A DNA stretch of 64,000 bases from Burkholderia sp. SRS-W-2-2016 (lineage in GTDB: Bacteria > Pseudomonadota > Gammaproteobacteria > Burkholderiales > Burkholderiaceae), in assembly GCF_001931485.1 (NCBI RefSeq), contig NZ_MSDV01000033.1:1-64000 (forward strand). Reading direction: 5' to 3'. The position numbers were made by a program, and so were the translations under genes. Position 1 is the stretch's first letter; each line of letters starts with the position of its first letter. Positions 43,433-52,591 of this stretch are shown piece by piece. A model generated the notes under the pieces. That model had not been told where the DNA came from. It ran no database searches and saw nothing but the letters and a program-made list of their open reading frames with translations.

Positions 43433-43749
43433 AAGGATTCCGTAATGCGTTCGTGACGTCGCGTAGCGCGTGAATGTCACCTGCATGTCACCTGCATGCC
43501 GCCTGAATACCGCCGGTGGTTACCGCGATGCATCGCGCAACGCTTGTGCGCGCGGGCCGCCGATCCGTCACCACAACCGGATGACAATACCTAATTCAAC
43601 CCCCTCAGTCGAGCCGACAAAATTCGCGCAAACCCGCGTCACAGCAAGCGCTGCGGGTATGTCTCCCTTGACGTCGATTTTCGTCCATATTAAAACCCAT
43701 ATACCCCCACGCCCGTTCGATCAGCCAGCACATATATTTCGGAGAACCC
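43433..43749. other. Divergent intergenic region between importer and LysR gene
   Basis: A 317-bp shared control region. It contains a direct duplication of gtcacctgcat at 43477-43499 and an AT-rich tract (43680-43745) just before the LysR gene, in which TTAAAACCCATATA is notable. LysR-type sites are expected here, but no exact T-N11-A dyad stands out. Confidence 0.5.
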
Positions 43750-44682
43750 ATGAGCCAGCAACGCGAGGCGATCGACACGTACCTGCTGCGCGTGTTGCAC
43801 ACGCTATTGATGGAGCGCAGCGTCACGCGCGCCGCCGTCAAACTGAATCAATCCCAACCCGCGATCAGCGCGGCGCTGCGCCGTCTGCGCGACATCACCG
43901 GCGACCCGCTGCTGGTGCGCGGCAAGTCCGGCATGGTGCCGACCGAGTACGGACTGCGCCTGCTCGAACCGGTGCAGAACGCGCTGCGCGAAATCGAGCG
44001 CATCAAGTTCCAGCAGCACAACTTCGATCCGGCCACGTCGATCCGCTGCTACCGGATTGGTTGTCCCGACTATCTGAACGTGCTGTTCGTGCCGACGGTC
44101 GTCGAACGCTTCCGTCAGGCGGCGCCGAATGCGACGCTCGAATTCCATTCGCTCGGCCCCGCGTTCGACTATGAACTCGCGCTCGAAGACGGCAAGCTCG
44201 ATATCGTCGTCGGCAACTGGCCGGAGCCGCCCGAGCAACTGCACCTGTCGAACCTGTTCGTCGATCAGATCGTCTGCCTGATGAGCAATACGCATCCGTT
44301 CGCGAAGCGCGGCAACCTCACGCTCGATCAGTATCTGAACGCGCCGCATCTCGCGCCGACGCCGTACTCGGTCGGCCAGCGCGGCGCGATCGACGTGCAC
44401 CTCGCGCGCGAGAGGCTGAAGCGTCACGTGGTCGTCACGCTGCCGTACTTCAATCTGGCGCCGTACGTGCTGATCAAATCGGAGCTGATCTTCACGACCA
44501 CGCGCCTGTTCGCCGATTACTACGCCAAATTCCTGCCGCTGACCGTGGTGCCGGCGCCGCTCGATTTTCCACCGATGCAGTACTACCAGTTGTGGCACGA
44601 ACGCGTGCATTACTCGGACGAAGTGCGCTGGCTGCGCTCGCTGGTCGCGGAGGCGACCAAAACGCTGATCGACAAGCCTTGA
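43750..44682 (+). CDS. LysR family regulator next to purine importer
   Basis: A 310-residue LysR protein. The helix-turn-helix is near residues 18-60 (RSVTRAAVKLNQSQPAISAA, then LRRLRDITGDPLLVRGKSG). The effector domain starts at about 95. It is divergent from the ABC importer operon and convergent with the 8-oxoguanine-deaminase-like gene, so it probably controls purine uptake and breakdown in response to a purine intermediate. The coinducer is unknown. The NodD/PcaQ-like LVRGKSGMVPTEYG wing is conserved. Confidence 0.88.
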   Translation: MSQQREAIDTYLLRVLHTLLMERSVTRAAVKLNQSQPAISAALRRLRDITGDPLLVRGKSGMVPTEYGLRLLEPVQNALREIERIKFQQHNFDPATSIRCYRIGCPDYLNVLFVPTVVERFRQAAPNATLEFHSLGPAFDYELALEDGKLDIVVGNWPEPPEQLHLSNLFVDQIVCLMSNTHPFAKRGNLTLDQYLNAPHLAPTPYSVGQRGAIDVHLARERLKRHVVVTLPYFNLAPYVLIKSELIFTTTRLFADYYAKFLPLTVVPAPLDFPPMQYYQLWHERVHYSDEVRWLRSLVAEATKTLIDKP

Positions 44683-44780
44683 GGGCGCTGGCGGGGCTCG
44701 TTCCCGCCGCCCACGCTCACCTGCGGTTTTACTTCGCGATCCTTCATTTTGCTGAGCCTGCCTGTCGGGCAGGCCCGCGC

Positions 44781-46169
44781 TTACACCGCCGCCTGATAAA
44801 GCTCGCGCGCCAGGCGGTTATGCCGCTCGATCACCGGCCCGAGCTCCAGCGTCGCCAGTTGCCCATCCTTCACGACGACCTTGCCGTCGATCACGCTCAG
44901 ACTCACCTGCGACGGCGCGCAGAACACCAGCGCGGCGACCGGATCGTGCAGCGCGCCGGCAAACAGCGGCTGACGCAGATCGAACGCAACGAAATCCGCC
45001 GCCATGCCGGGTGCGAGCGCGCCGATATCGTCGCGATTGAGCACCCGCGCGCCGCCGAGCGTCGCGATTTCTAACGCCTCGCGCGCAGTCATCGCATCGG
45101 GCCCGAAACCGACCCGCTGCAACAGCAACGCCTGACGCACTTCGGCGACCATCTGCGCGCCGTCGTTCGACGCCGAACCGTCGACGCCGAGCCCGACCGG
45201 CACCCCCGCCAACCGCATCCGCCGCACCGGCGCGATCCCCGATGCGAGCCGCATGTTCGAACACGGACAGTGCGCGACGCCGGTGCCGGTTCGCGCGAAC
45301 AGTTCGATGCCGGGTTCATCGAGTTGCACACAGTGCGCGTGCCACACGTCATGGCCAACCCAACCCAGATCGTGCGCATACTCGGCCGGCGTCATGCCGA
45401 ACTTCACGCGGCTGTACGCAACGTCGTTCAGGTTCTCCGCCAGATGCGTATGCAGCGACACGCCATACTGGCGCGCGAGCAGCGCCGATTCGCGCATCAG
45501 ATCGCGGCTCACCGAAAACGGCGAGCATGGCGCGACCACCACGCGCAGCATCGCGTAGCGCCCATCGTCGTGATACGTCTCGATCAGCCGCTGGGTGTCG
45601 GTCAGGATGTCCGCCTCGCGCTCGACCACCGAATCGGGCGGCAAACCGCCCTCTTTCTGCCCGACGCTCATGCTGCCGCGCGCCGCATGAAAGCGCATGC
45701 CGATGCGGCGCGCGGCGGCGATACTGTCGTCGAGGCGGCTGCCGTTCGGATAGATATACAGATGGTCGCTCGACGTCGTGCAGCCCGACAGCAGCAGTTC
45801 GGCCATCGCGGTCAGCGTCGACACTTCGATCATCTCGGGCGTCAGGTGCGCCCAGACCTTGTACAGATTCGTTAGCCAACCGAACAATTCGGCGTTCTGC
45901 GCGGCGGGAATCGCGCGCGTCAGGCTCTGGTACATGTGGTGATGCGTGTTGACGAGGCCCGGTATCACCAGATGGCCGCGCAGGTCGAGCACTTCGTCGG
46001 CGCTGGCCGGCAACGTGTCGGTCGGCCCGACCGCGACGATGCGGTTGTCCTCGATATACAGGCCGGCGTCGCGCAGTTCGCGGCGCTCGCCGTCCATCGT
46101 CACGAGCACGTCCGCGTGCGTGACGAGCATCGTTTTGCCGGCTGGCCGGGGTGCTGGGTTCATCGTCAT
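44781..46169 (-). CDS. 8-oxoguanine deaminase-like amidohydrolase
   Basis: Zinc-dependent amidohydrolase of the AtzA/TrzN/8-oxoguanine deaminase subgroup, 462 residues. Metal ligands: HxH in NTHHHMYQSLTRAIP, His in THLAENLNDV, His in WHAHCVQLD, and Asp in GLGVDGSASNDG. The PGLVNTHHH, CPCSNMRLASG and SASNDGAQM segments are what I associate with 8-oxoguanine deaminases, which convert 8-oxoguanine to urate and so feed the adjacent pathway. GGAG 7 nt before the ATG at 46169 supports this start. Deamination of a related purine or pterin cannot be ruled out. Confidence 0.82.
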   Translation of the reverse strand: MTMNPAPRPAGKTMLVTHADVLVTMDGERRELRDAGLYIEDNRIVAVGPTDTLPASADEVLDLRGHLVIPGLVNTHHHMYQSLTRAIPAAQNAELFGWLTNLYKVWAHLTPEMIEVSTLTAMAELLLSGCTTSSDHLYIYPNGSRLDDSIAAARRIGMRFHAARGSMSVGQKEGGLPPDSVVEREADILTDTQRLIETYHDDGRYAMLRVVVAPCSPFSVSRDLMRESALLARQYGVSLHTHLAENLNDVAYSRVKFGMTPAEYAHDLGWVGHDVWHAHCVQLDEPGIELFARTGTGVAHCPCSNMRLASGIAPVRRMRLAGVPVGLGVDGSASNDGAQMVAEVRQALLLQRVGFGPDAMTAREALEIATLGGARVLNRDDIGALAPGMAADFVAFDLRQPLFAGALHDPVAALVFCAPSQVSLSVIDGKVVVKDGQLATLELGPVIERHNRLARELYQAAV

Positions 46170-46784
46170 CCGTGTTCTCCGCCTGATTGCGTGCATGCAA
46201 AGCCGTTCGAACGCGATGCGGCCGCACGCGCACCGTGCCGCCGCGTTCGCGTGAACGCCGTAGGCCCGGTTACCCAGCGTGCTTGCGCCGTCTTCGGGGT
46301 TGCCGCGAGGTAACGCAGGAACTCGCGTCACCTCCTGGCGAATGCGCCGCGTCCGGACCGCTCGCGAACCGCATCGGGTTCGCATCGGCCGCGCCGCCTA
46401 GCCGTCACCTTCGGCGACCAAAATCCCGCTGACAACTCGCGCCGCTGCGATACCGGAGTTCAGGCCATTCATATAGTGGTGTTTTTTTGGCGCCGGTACG
46501 ATCGGCGCAGGAGCCGGCACACCGCGCGCGGAGCGCATCCGCCACGCCGCCGGCAACGGTCCACGCGCATCGCATCGCGCGTGACTGCCGCCCCATCATG
46601 CGGCAATCATTATCTTTCCTATCGCTCGCGCGCCGGATGCACGATCCTTTTTACAATGGCTGCCACGGCGCTCGCTTCAGTTCGCCGACGGGTATGTAGC
46701 CACTGACGTGGAGCCTCGATCCGCCGCCAACGTAATGGATCGGGTCGCCGCCGACACCTCGCATTCACACAAGGACAATTGCGA
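46170..46784. other. Divergent intergenic region, no gene recognised
   Basis: 615 bp between the deaminase and the uraH gene. Frames are open by composition only. An AT-rich patch (about 46469-46490) and TTTTTTACAATGG near 46648 may hold promoters for the two divergent genes. I see no RNA or repeat. Confidence 0.5.
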
Positions 46785-47138
46785 ATGGGCAAGCTCACTA
46801 CCCATGTGCTCGACACCGCGAACGGCCGTCCCGGCGCGGGCATCAAGGTCGAACTCTTCGCGCTCGCGGGCGATTCCCGCCGCGCGCTCAAAACCACCAC
46901 CACCAATAGCGATGGCCGCTGCGACGAGCCGCTGCTCGAAGGCGCGGCGCTGGTCGCCGGCGAGTACGAACTCGTGTTCGGCGCCGGCGACTACTTCGCA
47001 TCGATCGGCACGAAGGTGCCGGAGCCGCGCTTCGTCGATCGCGTGGTGCTGCGCTTCGGTGTCGCCGACGCCGGCGCGCACTACCACGTGCCGCTGCTGG
47101 TGTCGCCGTGGTCGTACAGCACGTATCGGGGAAGTTAA
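46785..47138 (+). CDS. uraH: 5-hydroxyisourate hydrolase (transthyretin-like)
   Basis: Converts 5-hydroxyisourate, the product of urate oxidation, to OHCU. It is 117 residues, the standard size. It opens with GKLTTHVLDTANGRPGAGIK (catalytic His in THVLD). It closes with the family signature (YHVPLLVSPWSYSTYRGS) including the C-terminal YRGS. The start MGKLTTH at 46785 matches the family and has AAGGA upstream. It lies 220 bp before the urate oxidase gene in the same direction. Confidence 0.95.
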   Translation: MGKLTTHVLDTANGRPGAGIKVELFALAGDSRRALKTTTTNSDGRCDEPLLEGAALVAGEYELVFGAGDYFASIGTKVPEPRFVDRVVLRFGVADAGAHYHVPLLVSPWSYSTYRGS

Positions 47139-47357
47139 TTAGTTTCCCCAGGCGGTTTGCGCACAGCGGACGCGACACCGTTCCGCGCGAGCGCCACCCG
47201 CCGAATCCATAACAACGGTGCCCGGCCAACCGGGCGCACTGCGTCCTTTATCCCGCAGTCGGCGCGACGACCCGCCGCCGCGCCTCACTCGCATGGCGGG
47301 AGCGGCGCCGAGACGACAGCGTCGTCGCGCACAACGAATCAGAAGTGGAGGAGTTTC

Positions 47358-48551
47358 ATGGAAGGCTTTATCACCGACTGGCTGAACCTCGCGATTCGCT
47401 GGTTCCACGTCATCGCCGCGATTGCATGGATCGGCGAATCGTTCTATTTCGTCGCGCTCGACAACAGCCTGAAACCGCCGCAGGATCCGAATCAACGTCG
47501 CCGCGGCGTATTCGGCGAGCTGTGGCACGTGCACGGCGGCGGCTTCTACAACATGCAGAAGTACACGGTCGCGCCGCCCGAGATGCCGGAGGACCTGCAC
47601 TGGTCGAAGTGGCCGTCGTACACCACGTGGCTGTCGGGTTTCGGTCTGTTTACCGTCCTGTATCTGTTCTCGCCGACCACTTACCTGATCGACAAGAACG
47701 TGCTCGACATGGGACCGGTGGTGGCGGTTGCATCCGCGATCGGTTTTCTCGCGGCAGGCTGGATCGTGTACGACTCGCTGTGCCGGATTCTGGGCAGCCG
47801 CGACAAGCTGCTCGGCATCTGCGTCGGCGCATATGTGCTGATCGCCGCGTATCTCGCGTGCCATATTTTCGCGGGCCGCGCCGCGTATCTGATCATGGGC
47901 GCGATGCTGGCGACGATCATGTCGGCCAACGTGTTCTTCGTGATCATTCCGGGCCAGCGCAAGATGGTCGACGCGATGCTCAAGGGCGACACGCCGAACC
48001 CGATCTACGGCAAGCGCGGCAAGCAGCGCTCGGTGCACAACACCTATTTCACGCTGCCGGTGGTGTTCGCGATGCTGTCGAACCACTACGCGATGACTTA
48101 CACGCATCCGTACAACTGGGCGGTGCTGGTGGTCATCATGCTGGCCGGCGCGCTGATCCGGCAGTTCTTCGTGATGCGTCATCGCGGCCAGGTGCTGTGG
48201 TATCTGCCGCTCGTCGGCGTCGCGCTGATGTGCACCGCGCTGGTGTGGACGATGCCGCGTCCGGTGGTGCCGCAGGCGCAGGCCGCCAATGCGCCGACGG
48301 TGAAGGTCGCCGATATCGCGCCGGTGCTGCAACAGCGCTGCGCGGCTTGCCACTCCGCCCATCCGACGATGATGGGCAGCGCCCCGGCCGGCGTGCTGCT
48401 GGATACGCCGGAGCAGATCTCGCAGAACGCGCAGCGGATTTACCAGCAGGCGGTGACGTTGAAGGCGATGCCGCTGGGTAACGTCACGCATATGACCGAT
48501 GACGAGCGGATGAAGATTGCCGCGTGGTTCGAGGGGGGCGCGGCGAAATAG
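47358..48551 (+). CDS. puuD: Membrane urate oxidase PuuD with C-terminal cytochrome c
   Basis: Integral-membrane urate hydroxylase that passes electrons to the respiratory chain instead of making hydrogen peroxide. Residues 1-300 contain about eight membrane helices (LAIRWFHVIAAIAWIGESFY, then GVFGELWHVHGGGFYNMQKY with conserved His). Residues 305-397 are a cytochrome c domain with CAACH (in RCAACHSAHPTMMG) and an axial Met in LKAMPLGNVTHMT. RBS GGAGGAG precedes the ATG. This is the entry enzyme of the urate pathway in this window. Confidence 0.95.
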   Translation: MEGFITDWLNLAIRWFHVIAAIAWIGESFYFVALDNSLKPPQDPNQRRRGVFGELWHVHGGGFYNMQKYTVAPPEMPEDLHWSKWPSYTTWLSGFGLFTVLYLFSPTTYLIDKNVLDMGPVVAVASAIGFLAAGWIVYDSLCRILGSRDKLLGICVGAYVLIAAYLACHIFAGRAAYLIMGAMLATIMSANVFFVIIPGQRKMVDAMLKGDTPNPIYGKRGKQRSVHNTYFTLPVVFAMLSNHYAMTYTHPYNWAVLVVIMLAGALIRQFFVMRHRGQVLWYLPLVGVALMCTALVWTMPRPVVPQAQAANAPTVKVADIAPVLQQRCAACHSAHPTMMGSAPAGVLLDTPEQISQNAQRIYQQAVTLKAMPLGNVTHMTDDERMKIAAWFEGGAAK

Positions 48552-48786
48552 GTTCGTAGCGGGGCTTGAAGCGGGGCTTGTCGCGATAGCGATGGGCCTT
48601 CAGCGCAGGTTTGCCTGACTACTCACGGCTCGATCGGCTTGCGCTGATCGGGCCGTTGGTTTTTGGCGAGCGGAAATGGGCTTCCTTGCAGGCGCCGAAA
48701 AGCCGATGAATTTGTCGACTGGCGGCTAACAAAGCCGGCAAAATTGGCAAACTGTAGCCGTTGACCCACACGATGCTGGATCCTTT

Positions 48787-48845
48787 GTGCCCTTCGGGCT
48801 ACAAAACAATCGCAAAGCGTTCAAATTGCTGCCCAAGGGCTACAA
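48787..48845 (+). promoter_or_regulatory. Two operator-like palindromes before the XRE gene
   Basis: GCCC-tt-cGGGCTACAAA at 48789-48805 and GCCC-aa-GGGCTACAAA at 48831-48845 are near-identical dyads. The second ends at the ATG and covers the AAGGG ribosome site. They would suit repression by the encoded helix-turn-helix protein. Confidence 0.55.
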
Positions 48846-49115
48846 ATGACCCAACTCGCCGATGTCGCCGACATGCTCACAACCGTTCGGCACGACAGTA
48901 AGCTATCGCAGGAGGAATGGGCGCGCCGCGCGGGCGTCGCCCGCACCACGGTTGCGCGGATGGAAACGCTCGCGCGGAACGACATGAGCGTATCCGTGCT
49001 GGTGCGCCTGCTCGAAGCGGCCGGCTACGATCTGAAGTTCGTCCCGCATGGGCACGGGCGCACGCTCGAAGACATCCTCGCTGAACAGCGCAAGGAAAAC
49101 CGGATCCGGCCGTGA
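48846..49115 (+). CDS. XRE family helix-turn-helix regulator (HipB-like)
   Basis: An 89-residue protein with a Cro/CI-type HTH at residues 8-65 (LTTVRHDSKLSQEEWARRAG, then VARTTVARMETLARNDMSVS). Its tail (LEDILAEQRKENRIRP) resembles antitoxin C-termini. No HipA-like toxin follows. A terminator comes 50 bp later, so it stands alone in the middle of the purine region. The dyads at its start point to autoregulation. Confidence 0.8.
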   Translation: MTQLADVADMLTTVRHDSKLSQEEWARRAGVARTTVARMETLARNDMSVSVLVRLLEAAGYDLKFVPHGHGRTLEDILAEQRKENRIRP

Positions 49116-49161
49116 TAAAGCTCGAAGCCGCGTTGCTCGGCAAGCGCCAATACCCGCAAAA

Positions 49162-49195
49162 CAAAAAAGCCCACGGCAACCACCGTGGGCTTTTT
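49162..49195. terminator. Bidirectional rho-independent terminator
   Basis: A stem aaaagcccacgg / ccgtgggctttt with loop CAACCA lies between the converging XRE gene and allA. Confidence 0.9.
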
Positions 49196-49239
49196 CTCTG
49201 CGGCAAACCACCGCCGCAAACTACCTCACGGCACTGCCA

Positions 49240-49752
49240 TCAAACCGCCACCGCACTCAACGCATCTTCGGTGAGCCACAGCGACTCCACGAGATCCTGC
49301 TCGTTCAGATTGAGCCCATCGCCACCGCGATCGACGACGATAAAGTCGCTCACCTCGCCCAACGCGATCAGCGGATGGTGCCACACGCCCTTCGCGTAAT
49401 TGACGCCCTGCCAGCCGCTCGTGACGAACGCGCGAATCCTGCCCGCATCCAGCTCGCCCGCCGGCGCGACGACCACCAGATAAGGCTTGTCGTTCAGCGG
49501 CACGAACGCCTGGCTGCCGAGCGGATGCCGCTCGAGCATCTTCACCTCGAACGGCAACGCGCGCGGCTGGCCGCGAAACAGATTCACCAGTGTCCGGCCG
49601 TTCTGCTCGGTGACGTCCACCTTCGCGAGATCGTGAAAACGGATCGTCGTGCCGAGGTTGATCGGAATCTGCTTCGCGCCTTCGAGTTCGATCACGTCGC
49701 CGAAAGCGGCGAACGCCTCTTTGGTCAGCGGTTCGATAGCGAGCGTTTTCAT
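49240..49752 (-). CDS. allA: Ureidoglycolate lyase
   Basis: Splits ureidoglycolate to glyoxylate and urea, the last step of this pathway. It is 170 residues with the AllA/Ugl landmarks EPLTKEAFAAFGDVIE, NLFRGQPRALPFEVKMLERH and GVNYAKGVWHHPLIAL, whose paired His residues lie in the cupin fold. The start at 49752 overlaps the stop of allantoicase by 4 bp (ATGA). The three preceding genes on this strand are also for allantoin and urate. Confidence 0.93.
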   Translation of the reverse strand: MKTLAIEPLTKEAFAAFGDVIELEGAKQIPINLGTTIRFHDLAKVDVTEQNGRTLVNLFRGQPRALPFEVKMLERHPLGSQAFVPLNDKPYLVVVAPAGELDAGRIRAFVTSGWQGVNYAKGVWHHPLIALGEVSDFIVVDRGGDGLNLNEQDLVESLWLTEDALSAVAV

Positions 49753-50759
49753 TCGAGCGTACCCCACAGACGCAGACGCGATACCCCGCCGTCCGGATAG
49801 ATGTTGAAGCGCACGTGCGTGACCGGGCCGAGTGCCGCGATCTCGCTTTCGAAGAAATGCTGCTTGTCCATCTGCAGCTTCTGTTCGCCGAGCAGCACCG
49901 GCCAGAACATCGCCTGAGTGACGAGCGAGCTGTCGGTGCCGCCCTTCACGTACGCGGCCTGGATCGAGCAGCGGTCCGGATAGTTGCCCTTGAAGTGCGC
50001 GGTATCGACTTCGATCTTGCGGATCACGCCCGGCTGCGCGAGCGCGACGATCGCCCAGTCGTTGCCCGGTTCGCGACGTCGGCGCGTTTCCCAGCCGTCG
50101 CCCATGTTCACGCCGCGGCCCGGCATCAGCAGCGTTGACGCCGCGCCGAAGTGCTGGTTGTTCGCGCCGACCAGGTACGCGCCGTTTTCCATCGCGGCCA
50201 GATCGAACTGCTCGGTGCGGCTCGCGCCGGCCCAGTCGACCTGCGGCTGACCGTACACACGCAGTCGCGCGATGCCGCCGTCCGGATAGATGTTCACGCG
50301 CAGATGCGTATAAGCGTTGGTGTCGCCGACTTCGAGGTAGTGATGGCTATTGCCCTGCAACGTGGTGGACGGCACGATCTCGGTCCATTGCGTCGCCTGG
50401 TTCGGCGCGCCGTCGATCACGCGCGCCGCTTCCACCGACGCCGCCGGCGGGAAATTGCCGGTGAAATGGCTGGTATCGAGGTCGAGTCCCTTGATCACAC
50501 CCGGGCGCGCGAGCTTGACGATGCACCAGTCGTAGCCGGTGATGCGTTTGCGGCGGGTTTCCCAGCCGTCCATCCATTTGCCGTTGTTGTCGTACTTGCC
50601 GGGGATGAAGACGGCTGGCTCCGGATTCAGCATGCGGTCCTTCGGCGCGAAGAATTCGTCGCTGGCCTCGAGCGCCTGCGCGCCCAGACGCGGGTCCGCC
50701 AGGTTCACATAACGGCGCGTGAATTCCGGGGCGTTCGGGTCGAGAATCGGGAGTGCCAT
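49749..50759 (-). CDS. alc: Allantoicase
   Basis: Hydrolyses allantoate to ureidoglycolate and urea. Its 336 residues contain two repeated discoidin-like domains: the matching segments are DGWETRRKRITGYDWCIVKL with LDTSHFTGNFPP, and DGWETRRRREPGNDWAIVAL with VDTAHFKGNYPDRC. It is translationally coupled to allA. Together the two fix this genome to the allantoicase branch of allantoate breakdown, which releases two ureas. Confidence 0.95.
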   Translation of the reverse strand: MALPILDPNAPEFTRRYVNLADPRLGAQALEASDEFFAPKDRMLNPEPAVFIPGKYDNNGKWMDGWETRRKRITGYDWCIVKLARPGVIKGLDLDTSHFTGNFPPAASVEAARVIDGAPNQATQWTEIVPSTTLQGNSHHYLEVGDTNAYTHLRVNIYPDGGIARLRVYGQPQVDWAGASRTEQFDLAAMENGAYLVGANNQHFGAASTLLMPGRGVNMGDGWETRRRREPGNDWAIVALAQPGVIRKIEVDTAHFKGNYPDRCSIQAAYVKGGTDSSLVTQAMFWPVLLGEQKLQMDKQHFFESEIAALGPVTHVRFNIYPDGGVSRLRLWGTLE

Positions 50760-50878
50760 CTTAGTCGTCCTTGATATCGTATAGGGCTGGAAAAACGTTG
50801 CGGTTCGTCGGTGTCGGCGCGCGTATTGCCAGTTGCGAATTGCGGATCGCGGATCGCGGATCGCCGCTGGCGAAAGCG

Positions 50879-51400
50879 TTACGCGCCGATCAGATCGTCG
50901 AGCCGGAAACGTGCGATGCGATAAATCTGTTCGAGGCTCGCGCGCAATTCGTCGGCGCGGCTATTGTTCACGCGCGACTCGAAGTTCGCGATGATGCCGT
51001 GGCGGTCATAGCCGCGCACCGCGAGAATGAACGGAAAGCCGAATTTCTCGCGATACGCGCTATTGAGCGCATGCAGCTTGTCGAACTCCGCTTGCGTACA
51101 TTGCGCGAGACCCGCGCCGCTTTGTTCGCGGGTCGACTCCGCGGTCAGCTCGCCGCGCACCGCCGCCTTGCCGGCCAGTTCCGGGTGCGCATTGATCAGT
51201 GCCAGTTGCTTTTGCGCGCCGGCTGTCTCGACGATCTCCGACATCCGCTTGTGCAAATCATCGACGTTCGCGAACGGCCGCTCCGCGGCCGCGACTTCCG
51301 CGACCCACGGCGAGTGCTCGAAAATCCCCGACAGCGCCGCGACGAACGCGTCGTTGGAAATGCTGTTGAGTTGGTCCAGGGTGTATTGCATCGCCTTCAT
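50879..51400 (-). CDS. uraD: OHCU decarboxylase
   Basis: 2-oxo-4-hydroxy-4-carboxy-5-ureidoimidazoline decarboxylase, which makes S-allantoin. It is 173 residues, all helical, with the active-site segments GIFEHSPWVAEVAAAERPF (catalytic His in EHSPW) and NAHPELAGK. The ATG ending at 51400 overlaps the puuE stop by 4 bp. ATG at 51391 (MQYTLDQLNS) is an alternative. It is the step directly after uraH. Confidence 0.95.
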   Translation of the reverse strand: MKAMQYTLDQLNSISNDAFVAALSGIFEHSPWVAEVAAAERPFANVDDLHKRMSEIVETAGAQKQLALINAHPELAGKAAVRGELTAESTREQSGAGLAQCTQAEFDKLHALNSAYREKFGFPFILAVRGYDRHGIIANFESRVNNSRADELRASLEQIYRIARFRLDDLIGA

Positions 51401-52347
51401 GCCGCCGCCTCGCGGTTATCTGGTTGGTAAGGATGAACTTCGTGCCAGTGTCGCGCGATATCGACGCGCCGCGTGACCCACACGCGATCGTGCTGTTCGA
51501 TGTGATCGAGAAAACGCTGCAACGCGCGGAATCGTCCGGGGCGTCCGAGCAGCCGGCAGTGCATGCCGATCGACAGCATCTTCGGCACTTCGTCGCCCTC
51601 TTCGTACAGCACGTCGAACGCGTCGCGCAGATACGTGAAAAAGTGGTCCGCGGTATTGAAGCCCTGCGGGGTCGCGAAGCGCATGTCGTTGGTGTCGAGC
51701 GTGTACGGCACGATCAGTTGCGGCACCTTCGCGCCGCCCGTCACCTCGACGTCCATCCAGAACGGCAGATCGTCGCCGTAGTAATCCGAGTCGTACAGAA
51801 AGCCGCCGTCTTCGGCAACCAGCCGATGCGTGTTCGGGCTGTCGCGTCCGGTGTACCAGCCAAGCGGCCGCACGCCGGTCACGCGCTCGATTGCTTCCAT
51901 GCCGAGGCGCATATGCTCGGCCTCGAGCTCCGGCGCCATGTCCTGATAGTGAATCCAGCGATAGCCGTGACACGCGATCTCATGGCCGAGTTCGACGAAC
52001 GCGCGCGCCACGTCCGGATGCCGTTCGAGCGCCATGCCAACGCCGAACACCGTCAGCGGCAGATCGCGCTTTTCGAATTCGCGCAGAATCCGCCATACGC
52101 CCGCGCGCGAGCCGTATTCGTAGATCGACTCCATGCTCATGTGGCGCGCCGGGTAAGCGGCCGCGCCGACGATCTCGGAGAGAAACTGCTCGGAGCCGGG
52201 GTCGCCGTGCAGCACGCAGTTTTCGCCGCCCTCTTCGTAGTTCAGGACGAATTGCACCGCGATACGCGCTCGCCCGGGCCAGTTCGCGTGTACTGGGTGG
52301 CGGCCGTAGCCGATCAGATCGCGTGGGTAGTTCGAATCGAGTGGCAT
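51397..52347 (-). CDS. puuE: Allantoinase PuuE (polysaccharide deacetylase fold)
   Basis: Metal-independent allantoinase that opens allantoin to allantoate. It is 316 residues and begins PLDSNYPRDLIGYGRHPVHA, the family start. ALERHPDVARAFVELGHEIA, CHGYRWIHYQ, TGRDSPNTHRLVAEDGGFLY and SIGMHCRLLGRPGRFRALQR follow. The frame extends 74 codons further upstream without conservation. It heads the puuE-uraD unit, which continues toward alc and allA on the same strand. Confidence 0.94.
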   Translation of the reverse strand: MPLDSNYPRDLIGYGRHPVHANWPGRARIAVQFVLNYEEGGENCVLHGDPGSEQFLSEIVGAAAYPARHMSMESIYEYGSRAGVWRILREFEKRDLPLTVFGVGMALERHPDVARAFVELGHEIACHGYRWIHYQDMAPELEAEHMRLGMEAIERVTGVRPLGWYTGRDSPNTHRLVAEDGGFLYDSDYYGDDLPFWMDVEVTGGAKVPQLIVPYTLDTNDMRFATPQGFNTADHFFTYLRDAFDVLYEEGDEVPKMLSIGMHCRLLGRPGRFRALQRFLDHIEQHDRVWVTRRVDIARHWHEVHPYQPDNREAAA

Positions 52348-52591
52348 GGTTTGACGGATGCGTAGTGACGGGACCAGGAATTCGCGTGAAGCCCGGGCGG
52401 TGCGCACATTTGAAGTGGGTATCGCCACGGTCGTGTGAAAACTCTCGGCGAGCAGCGTGCCGTTGCATGTGCTGGCGCGCTGGTGGACGCTTGCGGCGCC
52501 CCGCCGGCGGCGCCTCAGGCTGCCGCGCCGAGTTGACCCAGTGTAGCTAAAACACCCCGTCGCGCCCATACAGCGACGCAGATAGTGCGTG

